Origin: Sanchytrium tribonematis
Taxonomy: Eukaryota; Sanchytriomycota; Sanchytriomycetes; Sanchytriales; Sanchytriaceae
Assembly: GCA_018985235.1 (NCBI GenBank)
Contig: JADGIG010000089.1
Location: 1-21,577, forward strand
DNA length: 21,577 nt
Direction of reading: 5' to 3'
The notes beneath the pieces are model-generated. The model was not told the origin of the DNA, searched no databases, and worked only from the letters and a program-made list of their open reading frames with translations. This document shows, one piece after another, positions 1 through 7,492 of this stretch. The first letter of the stretch is position 1. Each line of letters starts with the position of its first letter. Made by a program: the position numbers and the translations under genes.

Positions 1-36
1 CTTGACCCAAATTTTGGGCATTCCCTTCAGTCCCAT
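1..36 (-). CDS. possible 5' end of a further minus-strand gene (partial)
   Basis: An ATG at 36-34 opens a minus-strand frame reading MGLKGMPKIWVK to the window edge. Twelve codons are too few to identify a family. The case for a gene is positional: a TCCTTG element like those before several other genes here lies 6 nt upstream of the ATG, and the neighbouring minus-strand gene stops at 58, leaving a spacer of only 21 bp, typical of this window. It could equally be chance; the sequence beyond the edge would decide. Confidence 0.25.
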   Translation of the reverse strand, partial: MGLKGMPKIWVK

Positions 37-57
37 TTGTGACAAGGATAAGTGAAA

Positions 58-1116
58 TCAATTTTTATTCAACTGGGATAAAAGAAGATTTTGGAGCTCT
101 TCAAGAATAGATGCTTCAATTTTAGGGAATAGGTAATTTTTGTTTAGCAATGCATAGCGAGGATGTAAACCAAAGTAATAAGAATCTTGCTTAAATTCGT
201 AAATATACCTAGAAGCCATCGATATCGGAATTTTAATACCTTCAGCATAAAGACTCTCAAAAACACTGTCACAATTTGCCTGACTATATTCTTGATTTAA
301 GGCAAGCACTTTGTGTACCCATGTATCTCCATTGATTTGCCCTTCTAGCTGCTTTTCAAATGGGTCCTCAGTTTTAATATTATGTAGAAAAAAAGTTAAT
401 AATACGTAATATGTGGCATAAGTTCCAAATGTGTTATTAATTAAGCTGTATTTTATGGAATCTTGCAAAGACGGAAATCCATTTTTTAATAAAATTTGTA
501 GAGCTTTCAGTAAAGCTTCCAAATTTTCTGGGTAAATAGTTTCAAGAGAATGACATTTCCAACCAATCGATCTTAACAAGGTTAGTGTGAAAAGATTTAA
601 GACGTCTACTTTTCGCTCAGTGTACTCAGTATTCACAAACTCCATTATCTCTGCGGGCTTTCTTTTTCTGATAAGTTCTGAGAAGCAGTTCATGTTGTGC
701 TCCAAATCAGTACTTTCCAAACAGTTTTCTATTTGTATTCTAAATGGGTTGATATTTTGAAATTCTTTTAGTATTTTCTTGTCCAAAATTTGATCGTTCT
801 GCAAATACAAACGACTCTTTAAGCTGAGATTATAAATTTCATCAAAATACGATTGCTTTTTATAGTTTTGATTAGGGATAATAATGCTATCATTTGATGA
901 GTTTTTGGGAAATTTTTTGAGAATATAACTTGAATCCATTCCATGCAATTTGCATATGATGGGCACCAGCGATTGGTGCTCATTTAAAACTGAAATAGTT
1001 TTATCTTCATCATAGTTAAGCAGAACTAGAAGGTCTGAGAAAGAAATTTGAAGTTTTCTTGATTGACTGAGTACTTCTAGCAGGTCTAAAATCAATTCTT
1101 GGCCCGTACAATTCAT
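58..1116 (-). CDS. uncharacterised 352-aa protein
   Basis: I do not recognise the family. The protein is mostly predicted helix, without an obvious signal peptide, membrane span or catalytic motif. The first ~50 residues (leucine-rich, with a short helix-turn-helix-like pattern up to NYDEDKTISVLNEH) could be a winged-helix fold, but this is weak. The ATG at 1116 is preceded in frame by a TAA 18 nt upstream, so the start is firm unless a leader intron exists. It lies 28 bp downstream of the NBAS stop on the same strand. Its last codons read N-K-N-stop (TGA) and contain an AATAAA hexamer (64-69 on the complement), so the polyadenylation signal lies inside the coding sequence. A separate C-terminal piece of NBAS is possible but would need a 37-nt intron unlike the others seen here. 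Confidence 0.7.
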   Translation of the reverse strand: MNCTGQELILDLLEVLSQSRKLQISFSDLLVLLNYDEDKTISVLNEHQSLVPIICKLHGMDSSYILKKFPKNSSNDSIIIPNQNYKKQSYFDEIYNLSLKSRLYLQNDQILDKKILKEFQNINPFRIQIENCLESTDLEHNMNCFSELIRKRKPAEIMEFVNTEYTERKVDVLNLFTLTLLRSIGWKCHSLETIYPENLEALLKALQILLKNGFPSLQDSIKYSLINNTFGTYATYYVLLTFFLHNIKTEDPFEKQLEGQINGDTWVHKVLALNQEYSQANCDSVFESLYAEGIKIPISMASRYIYEFKQDSYYFGLHPRYALLNKNYLFPKIEASILEELQNLLLSQLNKN

Positions 1117-1144
1117 TAATTTTTCACTATATTAATGCAAACTA

Positions 1145-3676
1145 CTATTTTGTCCAGACTAACTCTGGCATTTGAAATAAGCTATAAATGTTATTCAAAA
1201 CAATTTGCTTAAGGGAAACTAGTTCCGTGGCCTGCAAAAATTTAACCAAATATTGAGAATATTGCAAATGAAATTTGTTTCTACAAAATGGGACTAAACT
1301 CAGTTGTACAATTGATATTTTAAAAAATTGCATACTATTAAGAAAAGATTGCTTTTGTGAATGTAAATTTTCAATTTTAGAGTACAGCTGAAGCAAAAAA
1401 TTGTAGTCACTCTCTTGAAGGTCTTTGAGAAAATAGTTTTTAAGCTCTGGTAAAATGCGTTGGATCATTTTAAAAGGATCTTCGATTAATTTAGATTTTA
1501 AATGCACATGATGATGTAACAACATCAAAATTTCTAGAAATTGATATTTTGGCTCACTTTTATAAATAGCGAATAATGGCTCCAAGTAAAAATTACTTAG
1601 CTGGTCAAGACTAAGTTCACTGCAGCGCTTATAAATGTTTGGAGCTAAAATTTTCGGGTCAATCGTAGTTGCAATTCTTGCAAATATCTCGGGGCTAAAG
1701 GGTACACATTTAACGACTTGGATCACTTCTTCAGTATTTAATTCCTTCAAAATATCTTCAAATAGAGGTTCTTGGATTTTGACTATTCCAATTGCCAGAA
1801 GTTCAATGTCTGACATTTTCAACAAATCTCGAGAAGTCTCATTAACACTCAAGGCAAAGTCTAAAAAAATACCATTTTGAGTTTGATTCAAAACATGCTT
1901 GAGTTCAGTTGTTGGAAATTTAGACGAAAAACAAGCTTCAGCGCACTTTACTTCTTGAGATATTGGCAACAAGTTTCTAGTATCTTCGGAGCTAAAACTT
2001 AACTTGAAAATATCCACCGCGAAATTATATGCAGATACTTGCTGGGTTAAAGAGAAATAGGTCATCAACTCCTCGATTGAATATGAGCGAAATACACTGA
2101 AATATAGCGAAAAGTCACTTGAATCATTTAAAAATTCAAGTGGGTCATAAATATGATTCAAAGGAATTTTTGGAATGTTCGTCTTTAAAAATTTTAGCCT
2201 TTTTTGAGAGTCTAATAATATGGATTCAAACTTATCAACATAAATTTCATTCGTATTCAAAAGCTCTAGACCATATTTAATAAGTAATAAACATGATTCT
2301 AATGAATTTGGGACTCTCTGAATGGAAGACTGCAGTCTATATTCAATATCATCAATATTTGACAATAGTTGCGTGATACTTAATTCTGTGACGGCTGTTT
2401 GTTGCCATTGGACTTTCAACACCTCACTTTGACTGATTCCCAATTGCTCTGCCATTTTTAAAGCCTCTCCATAATTTTTCGAAGATAATAATGACTCGTA
2501 TATTTTATATGGGGTAGTCATCCCAACATCATAGATCTCATTTTCGTGTGTATAAATGTCATCGCGACTATTATCATCAAATTGCCATAGTAAAATAGAA
2601 ATGATATATTCAAAAATGTAAAATATTAAATTATACAGCGTGGTTTCTTCTTCCACAGACTTTAAAATAGAATGGGAATTCCAAAAATATAAGTTTTTTC
2701 CAGATAAGAATTTTTCACCATTGAGCTCGATATTGCTAATAAAATCTATCTCTTCAAAATTTTCATCAAGCATTACCAATGGGCTAGAATCGTTATAGTT
2801 TAAAAATTTTGAATCAATGGGAAATAGTTGAGAATACTTTAATTTTAATTTTTGTTCGCCTTTAGACACAAATTCATTAACACAAAAATATCCATCACCT
2901 ATAGACGAACTCATAGAATTTGTTGGAATGCTCAATATATTTAATGGATCCAAGTGATATGGATACTCTAATATCAAATTGTGCATATTTTTGATATCTA
3001 ATTGCAAAATTTCACTGTTTTGCAGCGACTTTAGATTTTTAGCAGTAATCAGATTTAATTTATCGTCTTTGATGGATGAATTTAGAATAAACATGTCTAA
3101 TTCGTAGATTCCTTGTAGAAGTGGTACTTCATAAGTTATGCCTAACCACAAAAGCTGTCCTGCATAAGTTGTCATGATGAGGTCATTTTCAAGCCAGACT
3201 AGATGCACAGGGCACGTAACTCGGCTAAATCCCTCTTCAGCTTTCGTCAAATATTTGTTTACCAATGTCAAATAGACATTGACTTGATACAATAATTTGG
3301 CTGTTTCAATAATGTAACACTTTAAATGCCCAAGACTATTGATATATATAAATGAATCATCTTTAATAATAATTTGAGCAAATTCTGGAAACGGATCAAT
3401 ATCGATGGCAATATTGTGCAATGTGTACCATTTATCTCGTTTTCTCGCCTTAACCACTAGTTCCTCAACACTAGCAATGATAACAAGCTCATTAGTACTA
3501 GCAACTGGATAAGGTGTACTCGGAACATAAAATGGTGCGATGCTTGAAAAATTGTATCTTTCAAATGTCCTCCAAAAATTGCTTTGCTTATATTCTTCAA
3601 ACTGAAGTTTCAATTTTGCCTGATTTGCCGTTGATACGCTAAATTGAAATTTCTTGGAGATTTCTAAATAAGACAT
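1145..3676 (-). CDS. NBAS: NBAS / Sec39-family protein (NRZ/Dsl1 tethering complex subunit)
   Basis: 843 aa from the ATG at 3676 (MSYLEIS); the frame stays open further upstream but has no earlier ATG. NBAS/Sec39 is the large subunit of the NRZ/Dsl1 complex that tethers Golgi-derived vesicles at the ER; in animals NBAS also acts with UPF1 in mRNA decay. The N-terminal ~350 residues are beta-rich, as in the NBAS beta-propeller. Around residues 387-471 the order TTPYKIYESLLSS, YGEALKMAEQLG, VQWQQTAV, QRVPNSLES matches what I recall of human NBAS (TTPEELYQRKIES, YEEALSLAHTYG, RQWRKSAV, ERVPENVDA). A helical Sec39-type region follows to the C terminus. It is far shorter than animal NBAS (over 2300 aa), close to the size of fungal Sec39. 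It is divergent from PIGV with only 19 bp between start codons. The family call rests on remembered motifs, not an alignment. Confidence 0.75.
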   Translation of the reverse strand: MSYLEISKKFQFSVSTANQAKLKLQFEEYKQSNFWRTFERYNFSSIAPFYVPSTPYPVASTNELVIIASVEELVVKARKRDKWYTLHNIAIDIDPFPEFAQIIIKDDSFIYINSLGHLKCYIIETAKLLYQVNVYLTLVNKYLTKAEEGFSRVTCPVHLVWLENDLIMTTYAGQLLWLGITYEVPLLQGIYELDMFILNSSIKDDKLNLITAKNLKSLQNSEILQLDIKNMHNLILEYPYHLDPLNILSIPTNSMSSSIGDGYFCVNEFVSKGEQKLKLKYSQLFPIDSKFLNYNDSSPLVMLDENFEEIDFISNIELNGEKFLSGKNLYFWNSHSILKSVEEETTLYNLIFYIFEYIISILLWQFDDNSRDDIYTHENEIYDVGMTTPYKIYESLLSSKNYGEALKMAEQLGISQSEVLKVQWQQTAVTELSITQLLSNIDDIEYRLQSSIQRVPNSLESCLLLIKYGLELLNTNEIYVDKFESILLDSQKRLKFLKTNIPKIPLNHIYDPLEFLNDSSDFSLYFSVFRSYSIEELMTYFSLTQQVSAYNFAVDIFKLSFSSEDTRNLLPISQEVKCAEACFSSKFPTTELKHVLNQTQNGIFLDFALSVNETSRDLLKMSDIELLAIGIVKIQEPLFEDILKELNTEEVIQVVKCVPFSPEIFARIATTIDPKILAPNIYKRCSELSLDQLSNFYLEPLFAIYKSEPKYQFLEILMLLHHHVHLKSKLIEDPFKMIQRILPELKNYFLKDLQESDYNFLLQLYSKIENLHSQKQSFLNSMQFFKISIVQLSLVPFCRNKFHLQYSQYLVKFLQATELVSLKQIVLNNIYSLFQMPELVWTK

Positions 3677-3695
3677 GGGGTTTAACTGAAGCAAA
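3677..3695. promoter_or_regulatory. 19-bp spacer between divergent NBAS and PIGV start codons
   Basis: Only 19 bp separate the NBAS ATG (3676, minus) from the PIGV ATG (3696, plus). At least one core promoter must therefore lie inside the other gene's coding region. The TCCTTG element for NBAS (complement 3701-3706) falls within the first codons of PIGV, and the region has no clear TATA box. Confidence 0.6.
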
Positions 3696-4772
3696 ATGGA
3701 CAAGGATCTTTTATTGCGAATTTCAAAGATCAAAGCAATTCAAATATTATTAATGCTAATAATTTCACTGTCAATTGTGCCTTTTGACAGGTCTAAGGAT
3801 GGACTACTTGTTTGGGACGCAATTCATTTTAAAAACATACTAATGCATGGATACGAATTCGAACACGCATTGGCTTTCATGCCAGGACTTCCTATTTTGG
3901 TATTTGCGATTCATTCATTCTTTTGGTATTTTCCAATCATTTTAGTTGGAATAATCATTGTGAATATTTGCCATGTATTAGCTGCCTATGTCTTGCAAAA
4001 ACTTGCAGAAAAATTAGGCATAAATGGAAATGTATGGATTCTTTACTTATTCACACCGCAAGTGTACATATTAAGCACTCTATATTCAGAGTTCCCATTC
4101 TCATTGGTAACCTTTTTAGGTATATACGCAATCCATTCCGGAAAATTGCTTACTTCTATTTTGTATTTTACTCTCGCGAGTGCTTTTAGATCAAATGGAA
4201 TAATCAATTTGGGTTTTATCATTTGGTATTTTTTGAGTCGAATTTTGAAAAAGTCTGTGACAATATCAGATTTACTTTACTTTTCCATTGGTAGCATCCT
4301 TATACCCATGCCTTTTATTGCTTTTCAATATTACGCTGCTTTGATGTATTGTCCTGGGCGTCCTTGGTGCGAAAATTTATTTTCTTATGGATACATTCAA
4401 AATCACTACTGGCAATCTGGATTATTCATGTATTTCACAAAAAACAACATACCTATGTTTTTAATAGTAGCACCGATACTTTTTGTAATTTTATGGATAT
4501 TGCCGTACTTTGCCAGACTTCATTACAGAGCTTGGAACTTAGCAATGTTATTTTGTAATCCATTAACTCCACATGTTGTTCTCTTATTGTTTCTTTTGAT
4601 TTATGGCACTTTTGCAATGCACGTTAATACCTTGCTGCGCTTGCTCACCTCTATTCCATCATTTTATTTCATATTGAATTCAGCGATTAGCAATTATAGG
4701 GTAAAATTACTGTATAGCTTATATTTTGGACTTACTATGGTAACGAATGCTGCCTTTCTTCCGCCTGCTTAA
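3696..4772 (+). CDS. GPI18: GPI mannosyltransferase 2 (PIG-V/Gpi18)
   Basis: 358-aa multi-pass membrane protein of the ER that adds the second mannose to the GPI anchor precursor from dolichol-phosphate mannose. Family landmarks in order: the first lumenal loop with W40-D41 in VWDAIHF followed by HGYEFEHALAFMPGLP (human PIGV has HWDAEHF and NFAFFPGFP); AFRSNG at 163-168; FQYYA at about 210-214; the SYGYIQNHYWQSGLFMYF segment; and a C-terminal MHVNTLLRL then AFLPP, where animals have MHVQVLTRF and NFLP. I count about eight hydrophobic segments. The length is near normal for fungal members. AATAAA (4772-4777) begins on the last base of the stop codon. Start chosen as the first ATG, directly before the first membrane segment. 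Confidence 0.92.
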   Translation: MDKDLLLRISKIKAIQILLMLIISLSIVPFDRSKDGLLVWDAIHFKNILMHGYEFEHALAFMPGLPILVFAIHSFFWYFPIILVGIIIVNICHVLAAYVLQKLAEKLGINGNVWILYLFTPQVYILSTLYSEFPFSLVTFLGIYAIHSGKLLTSILYFTLASAFRSNGIINLGFIIWYFLSRILKKSVTISDLLYFSIGSILIPMPFIAFQYYAALMYCPGRPWCENLFSYGYIQNHYWQSGLFMYFTKNNIPMFLIVAPILFVILWILPYFARLHYRAWNLAMLFCNPLTPHVVLLLFLLIYGTFAMHVNTLLRLLTSIPSFYFILNSAISNYRVKLLYSLYFGLTMVTNAAFLPPA

Positions 4773-4777
4773 ATAAA
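4772..4777 (+). terminator. AATAAA overlapping the PIGV stop codon
   Basis: TAA stop (4770-4772) is followed directly by ATAAA, so the hexamer starts on the stop codon's last base. The same TAAATAAA arrangement recurs at RPP1 and MRPL33. Confidence 0.6.
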
Positions 4778-4814
4778 TTATGGTTACCAGATAACTACGA
4801 GCCGCAGTTTAAAT

Positions 4815-4824
4815 CTCCTTGAAC
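4815..4824 (+). promoter_or_regulatory. CTCCTTGAAC initiator-like element upstream of 4837
   Basis: CTCCTTGAAC lies 12 nt before the ATG and is preceded by TTTAAAT. Near-identical strings precede INTS4, MRPL33, GLRX3 and RIC8. A transcription-start or core promoter role is inferred only from recurrence and position. Confidence 0.45.
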
Positions 4825-4836
4825 TCTTAAAAATAA

Positions 4837-6585
4837 ATGTCAAACTTTTTTTCAATAGATGTAAAATTTGAAAAACATTCTATCATACACATTAAGGATC
4901 CTACTGCTAAAGAACTTCACGAGGATGAGATTGATAAATTAATCAAAAGGGTTGATATTGAGGAAGAATTAGGAGGATTTGTAGAAGATAAAAAAGTTAC
5001 ATCAGTCAGCAATGAATTCAATCGATTTTTTGCTTGGAAAGGTTCAGGTCCTATTAAGATGGGCAAAAACATCAAGGGACAAAGCATCGAAGATATTCCT
5101 CCATTACGTCAAATTAGCCTAGAATATGATTTAAATAAGCCAATGAAGCGAATAAGAACGCCTGAAGCTCCTGATTCTACAGAAGCTCCTTTGAAAAAAT
5201 TGAAAGTCTCTCAGGATTCTGACCATACTGTTGCAACTCCACCTTCAAACAAAGTTGTTGAGAGTAAAAATAAGCCAAAAGAGAGCCTACTCCAAAGGCC
5301 TAAAAAAATAGCGAAAAAACCTGTAGTTAAGAAAAAAACAAATGGGGATAAAATTGGAAAATTTATGAATTCCCTGAAAAGCGATAAATTACAATTGCCT
5401 CCTACTGAAATCCAAAAAGTACATAATACAAGTGCACCAATACCGAATGAAAGCAAAATACCACTACCACCACTGGATGTTCAAATAGATGAGAAAAGAA
5501 ATTATGCTGCTAAGAAAAACCTACAGCGGCCAAAAGGTTCTTTAACGCCACTCTTACCGAAAAAGAAAGAATCTCCTATTAAATCTATGGACCAAAAAAC
5601 ACACAAAGATAAATTTGAAGATCTGATAACTATCGCAGAGTTGCTGGAAGAGTTCGATTTCAAGTATAGTAATTTTTCACATATGACAGTCGAGATAGAG
5701 AATGCTATAGATGGTCTGATTAAGAGACTCATTACTTCTATATATGAAATTCCATCTATTTTATTTGAAAGATTAAGTTCAATATCAGCAATTCCCAAAG
5801 AATCGCTCTCAAGATACATATGTGATAAGTCAGTTCAAAAGTTTGCAAATAGTGTTGAAAGTGAACTCCAAGAAGCATTGACCCTTCTCGAACGACATTT
5901 GAATTCATTTGCACAGAATCAAAAGATCAAATTAAGTGGTGAAATCCGCACCGTAGCTCTGAAAGTTGTTCAAGGATTTTTAGCTTTTATTTATCTAAAG
6001 TCTTGTGCCAACTGCTATGAAAATGGGGTCTTTGTGCTTTACAATGATCGAAAAATAAGGCAAAATGCAATTGATGAGGCATTTGAATATTTCAAAAATC
6101 ACGTGGAACGAAAGCGACTGCAGAAGCTCTTGAGTGAGGAAAAAAGGAAATACAAGAACCGTTTTACTGATCAGGATTCACTGCAAAATTCTTCCATGAA
6201 CCAGGATGTTGAGCCTTCTTCACCTTTTAAAATAATGACTGGTATTAAAAATGCAAATACATCTCCGTCGCAACTTAAAAATATGCAACAACCTATCGCA
6301 CCTTTCAAATCTACCGCAACGGGACACACTTTGCCTGTAGAAAAAATTGCCTCGGCTCATGATGAATTTGGTGACAATTCAAGTCTTCCCACTTTCCAAC
6401 AAAACATTAGTCCTTTGCCACCATCTACGTCAAATTCACACAAAATTTTAGACGAGATTGATAAATATAAAAAGAACGCACAGCAAAAGCCAACCCAAAC
6501 TCTACCACCTTATGCTGCATTTGCTGTAGAAAATTTGAGGAAAAAGAAATCTAAAAAGCCCAAAATAATTGATCTTACAAAATAA
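4837..6585 (+). CDS. probable ubinuclein/HPC2-like histone-chaperone subunit
   Basis: 582 aa, with a basic, Lys/Pro-rich, low-complexity centre and tail. Three features suggest the HIRA-complex subunit ubinuclein/Hpc2, which helps deposit histone H3 variants. First, a short N-terminal segment FFSIDVKF plus ELGGFVEDKK ... RFFAWKGSGPI (residues 45-73) resembles a degenerate HPC2-related domain (F-[IV]-[DE]-D ... GFF ... G). Second, a helical domain at about 290-425 (IPKESLSRYI, ELQEALTLLERHL) resembles the conserved ubinuclein middle domain. Third, the protein is otherwise nuclear-looking and disordered. The C terminus ends in IIDLTK, a good match to a SUMO-interacting motif. A CTCCTTGAAC element at 4815-4824 precedes the ATG. 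Its stop is 10 bp from that of BUD20. The gene is certain; the family is an inference and another chromatin protein is possible. Confidence 0.5.
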   Translation: MSNFFSIDVKFEKHSIIHIKDPTAKELHEDEIDKLIKRVDIEEELGGFVEDKKVTSVSNEFNRFFAWKGSGPIKMGKNIKGQSIEDIPPLRQISLEYDLNKPMKRIRTPEAPDSTEAPLKKLKVSQDSDHTVATPPSNKVVESKNKPKESLLQRPKKIAKKPVVKKKTNGDKIGKFMNSLKSDKLQLPPTEIQKVHNTSAPIPNESKIPLPPLDVQIDEKRNYAAKKNLQRPKGSLTPLLPKKKESPIKSMDQKTHKDKFEDLITIAELLEEFDFKYSNFSHMTVEIENAIDGLIKRLITSIYEIPSILFERLSSISAIPKESLSRYICDKSVQKFANSVESELQEALTLLERHLNSFAQNQKIKLSGEIRTVALKVVQGFLAFIYLKSCANCYENGVFVLYNDRKIRQNAIDEAFEYFKNHVERKRLQKLLSEEKRKYKNRFTDQDSLQNSSMNQDVEPSSPFKIMTGIKNANTSPSQLKNMQQPIAPFKSTATGHTLPVEKIASAHDEFGDNSSLPTFQQNISPLPPSTSNSHKILDEIDKYKKNAQQKPTQTLPPYAAFAVENLRKKKSKKPKIIDLTK

Positions 6586-6595
6586 TTAATTATAT

Positions 6596-6952
6596 TTATG
6601 ACGTCATTGAATCATTTTTAAAATTTTCGGTTGCCAAACCGACTGCTAATTCTGCTTCCTTCTGAGTATATGCTCCCTCTTTAATCTGTTTCAATCTGCG
6701 CTTATGCGGTTTGCCTTTTGTGTGCTTTTCAAGTGTAAATTGATCCAAGAAGCAACGGTCACATTCTACGCATGGGTATTCTCCCATTCCAACTTTTTCC
6801 AGATCTTTGTATCCTTCTATAGCCTTTGGTTTGTTTTGCAAACGCTCTGAAATCTGGTCTATATCCATTGTTCGTCGTTTTGTTTTGTTTCTTTTATAAA
6901 CTGCACGGATACTAGCACCTGTTTTCTTTTTTCTAGATTGAGGTTTTCCCAT
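6596..6952 (-). CDS. BUD20: BUD20/ZNF593-type zinc-finger ribosome-export factor
   Basis: 118-aa nuclear/nucleolar shuttling protein that binds pre-60S ribosomes and assists their export. The basic N terminus (MGKPQSRKKKTG, then RNKTKRRTMDIDQI) matches the family, in which the short Asp/Ile motif follows the basic stretch. One C2H2 finger is visible: C61, C64, H77, H83 (spacing 2-12-5, the JAZ/dsRNA-type long linker), followed by KRRLKQIKEGAYTQKEAELAVG, where human ZNF593 has KKRLKQL ... PYSQEEAERAAG. The length is normal. It converges on the ubinuclein-like gene with 10 bp between stops and diverges from GRX5 across 148 bp. Confidence 0.93.
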   Translation of the reverse strand: MGKPQSRKKKTGASIRAVYKRNKTKRRTMDIDQISERLQNKPKAIEGYKDLEKVGMGEYPCVECDRCFLDQFTLEKHTKGKPHKRRLKQIKEGAYTQKEAELAVGLATENFKNDSMTS

Positions 6953-7030
6953 GTGATCTCCGTGATAAAAAAAATTAATTATTAGGAATTCTAATTAAAG
7001 ATGTTATGGCACTATGCTTATTGTAAATGT

Positions 7031-7048
7031 TATCAATTGGCTATCAAT
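7031..7048. repeat. two TATCAAT copies 11 bp apart between BUD20 and GRX5
   Basis: In the 148-bp divergent spacer (6953-7100), TATCAAT occurs at 7031-7037 and 7042-7048, one helical turn apart. It could be a shared regulatory site; with AT-rich sequence it may also be chance. Confidence 0.25.
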
Positions 7049-7100
7049 AAATTGAATTGTAAGATTTTAAACTACTTGTAGCTTTCAACCACTTCAAACA

Positions 7101-7442
7101 ATGTTTAGGCGATTTCTTAGTGATACAACTAAGTCAAAAATCGAGAATTTAATTAAATCAAATGACGTGTTTGTGTTTATGAAAGGTGTTCCAAGTGCGC
7201 CAGCTTGCGGGTTTTCCCAAGCAGTCATTCAAATGTTAAAAGCGCACAATATTACTCCAGCATATTTAAATGTCTTAGAAGATGATGATGTTCGAGAAGG
7301 CATCAAAGAATTCAGTAACTGGCCCACAATTCCTCAAGTCTTTGTTAAGTCAGAGTTCCTAGGGGGAACTGACATTTTGTTGTCAATGTTTAAAAGCGGC
7401 GAATTGGAAGATTTACTGAAGGAGAAGAAGATCATTAAGTAA
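7101..7442 (+). CDS. GRX5: mitochondrial monothiol glutaredoxin Grx5
   Basis: 113-aa CGFS-type glutaredoxin that carries [2Fe-2S] clusters from the mitochondrial assembly machinery to acceptors. The active-site segment is [13 protein letters not shown] with C36; the glutathione-binding WPTIPQVFV and GGTDI segments follow at normal spacing. The N terminus [13 protein letters not shown] is short, basic and hydroxylated, as in a small mitochondrial presequence. The lack of a thioredoxin domain separates it from GLRX3 at 12940. AATAAA lies 21 nt past the stop (7464-7469), within the 50-bp spacer to INTS4, so its 3' processing and INTS4 initiation share the same few dozen bases. Confidence 0.93.
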   Translation: MFRRFLSDTTKSKIENLIKSNDVFVFMKGVPSAPACGFSQAVIQMLKAHNITPAYLNVLEDDDVREGIKEFSNWPTIPQVFVKSEFLGGTDILLSMFKSGELEDLLKEKKIIK

Positions 7443-7463
7443 TTAAGCGAATCGTCTTAGTAT

Positions 7464-7469
7464 AATAAA
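7464..7469 (+). terminator. AATAAA signal for GRX5
   Basis: AATAAA 21 nt after the GRX5 stop and 23 nt before the INTS4 ATG, overlapping the AT-rich, TATA-like stretch (ATTATATAAT) that may serve INTS4. Confidence 0.5.
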
Positions 7470-7481
7470 TATTATATAATC

Positions 7482-7492
7482 CTCCTTCGAAC
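7482..7492 (+). promoter_or_regulatory. CTCCTTCGAAC element abutting the INTS4 ATG
   Basis: A variant of the CTCCTTGAAC element ends on the base directly before the start codon at 7493. If it marks the transcription start, the 5' leader is nearly absent. Confidence 0.4.

Noticed and set aside
1117-1144. A 37-nt GT-AG intron fusing the NBAS C terminus to the 352-aa gene at 58-1116.
   Set aside because: It is possible by frame, but the length is unlike the two 19-nt introns, the donor lies before an ordinary stop codon, and I cannot match the 352-aa protein to NBAS.
3677-3733. A longer NBAS N terminus starting at 3733.
   Set aside because: The codon at 3733 is TTG, not ATG; the first ATG is at 3676, and the extension would overlap PIGV.
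5211-5819. Minus-strand hydrophobic open frames opposite the ubinuclein-like gene.
   Set aside because: They are the complement of Lys/Pro-rich codons, which produces artificial Phe/Leu-rich frames.
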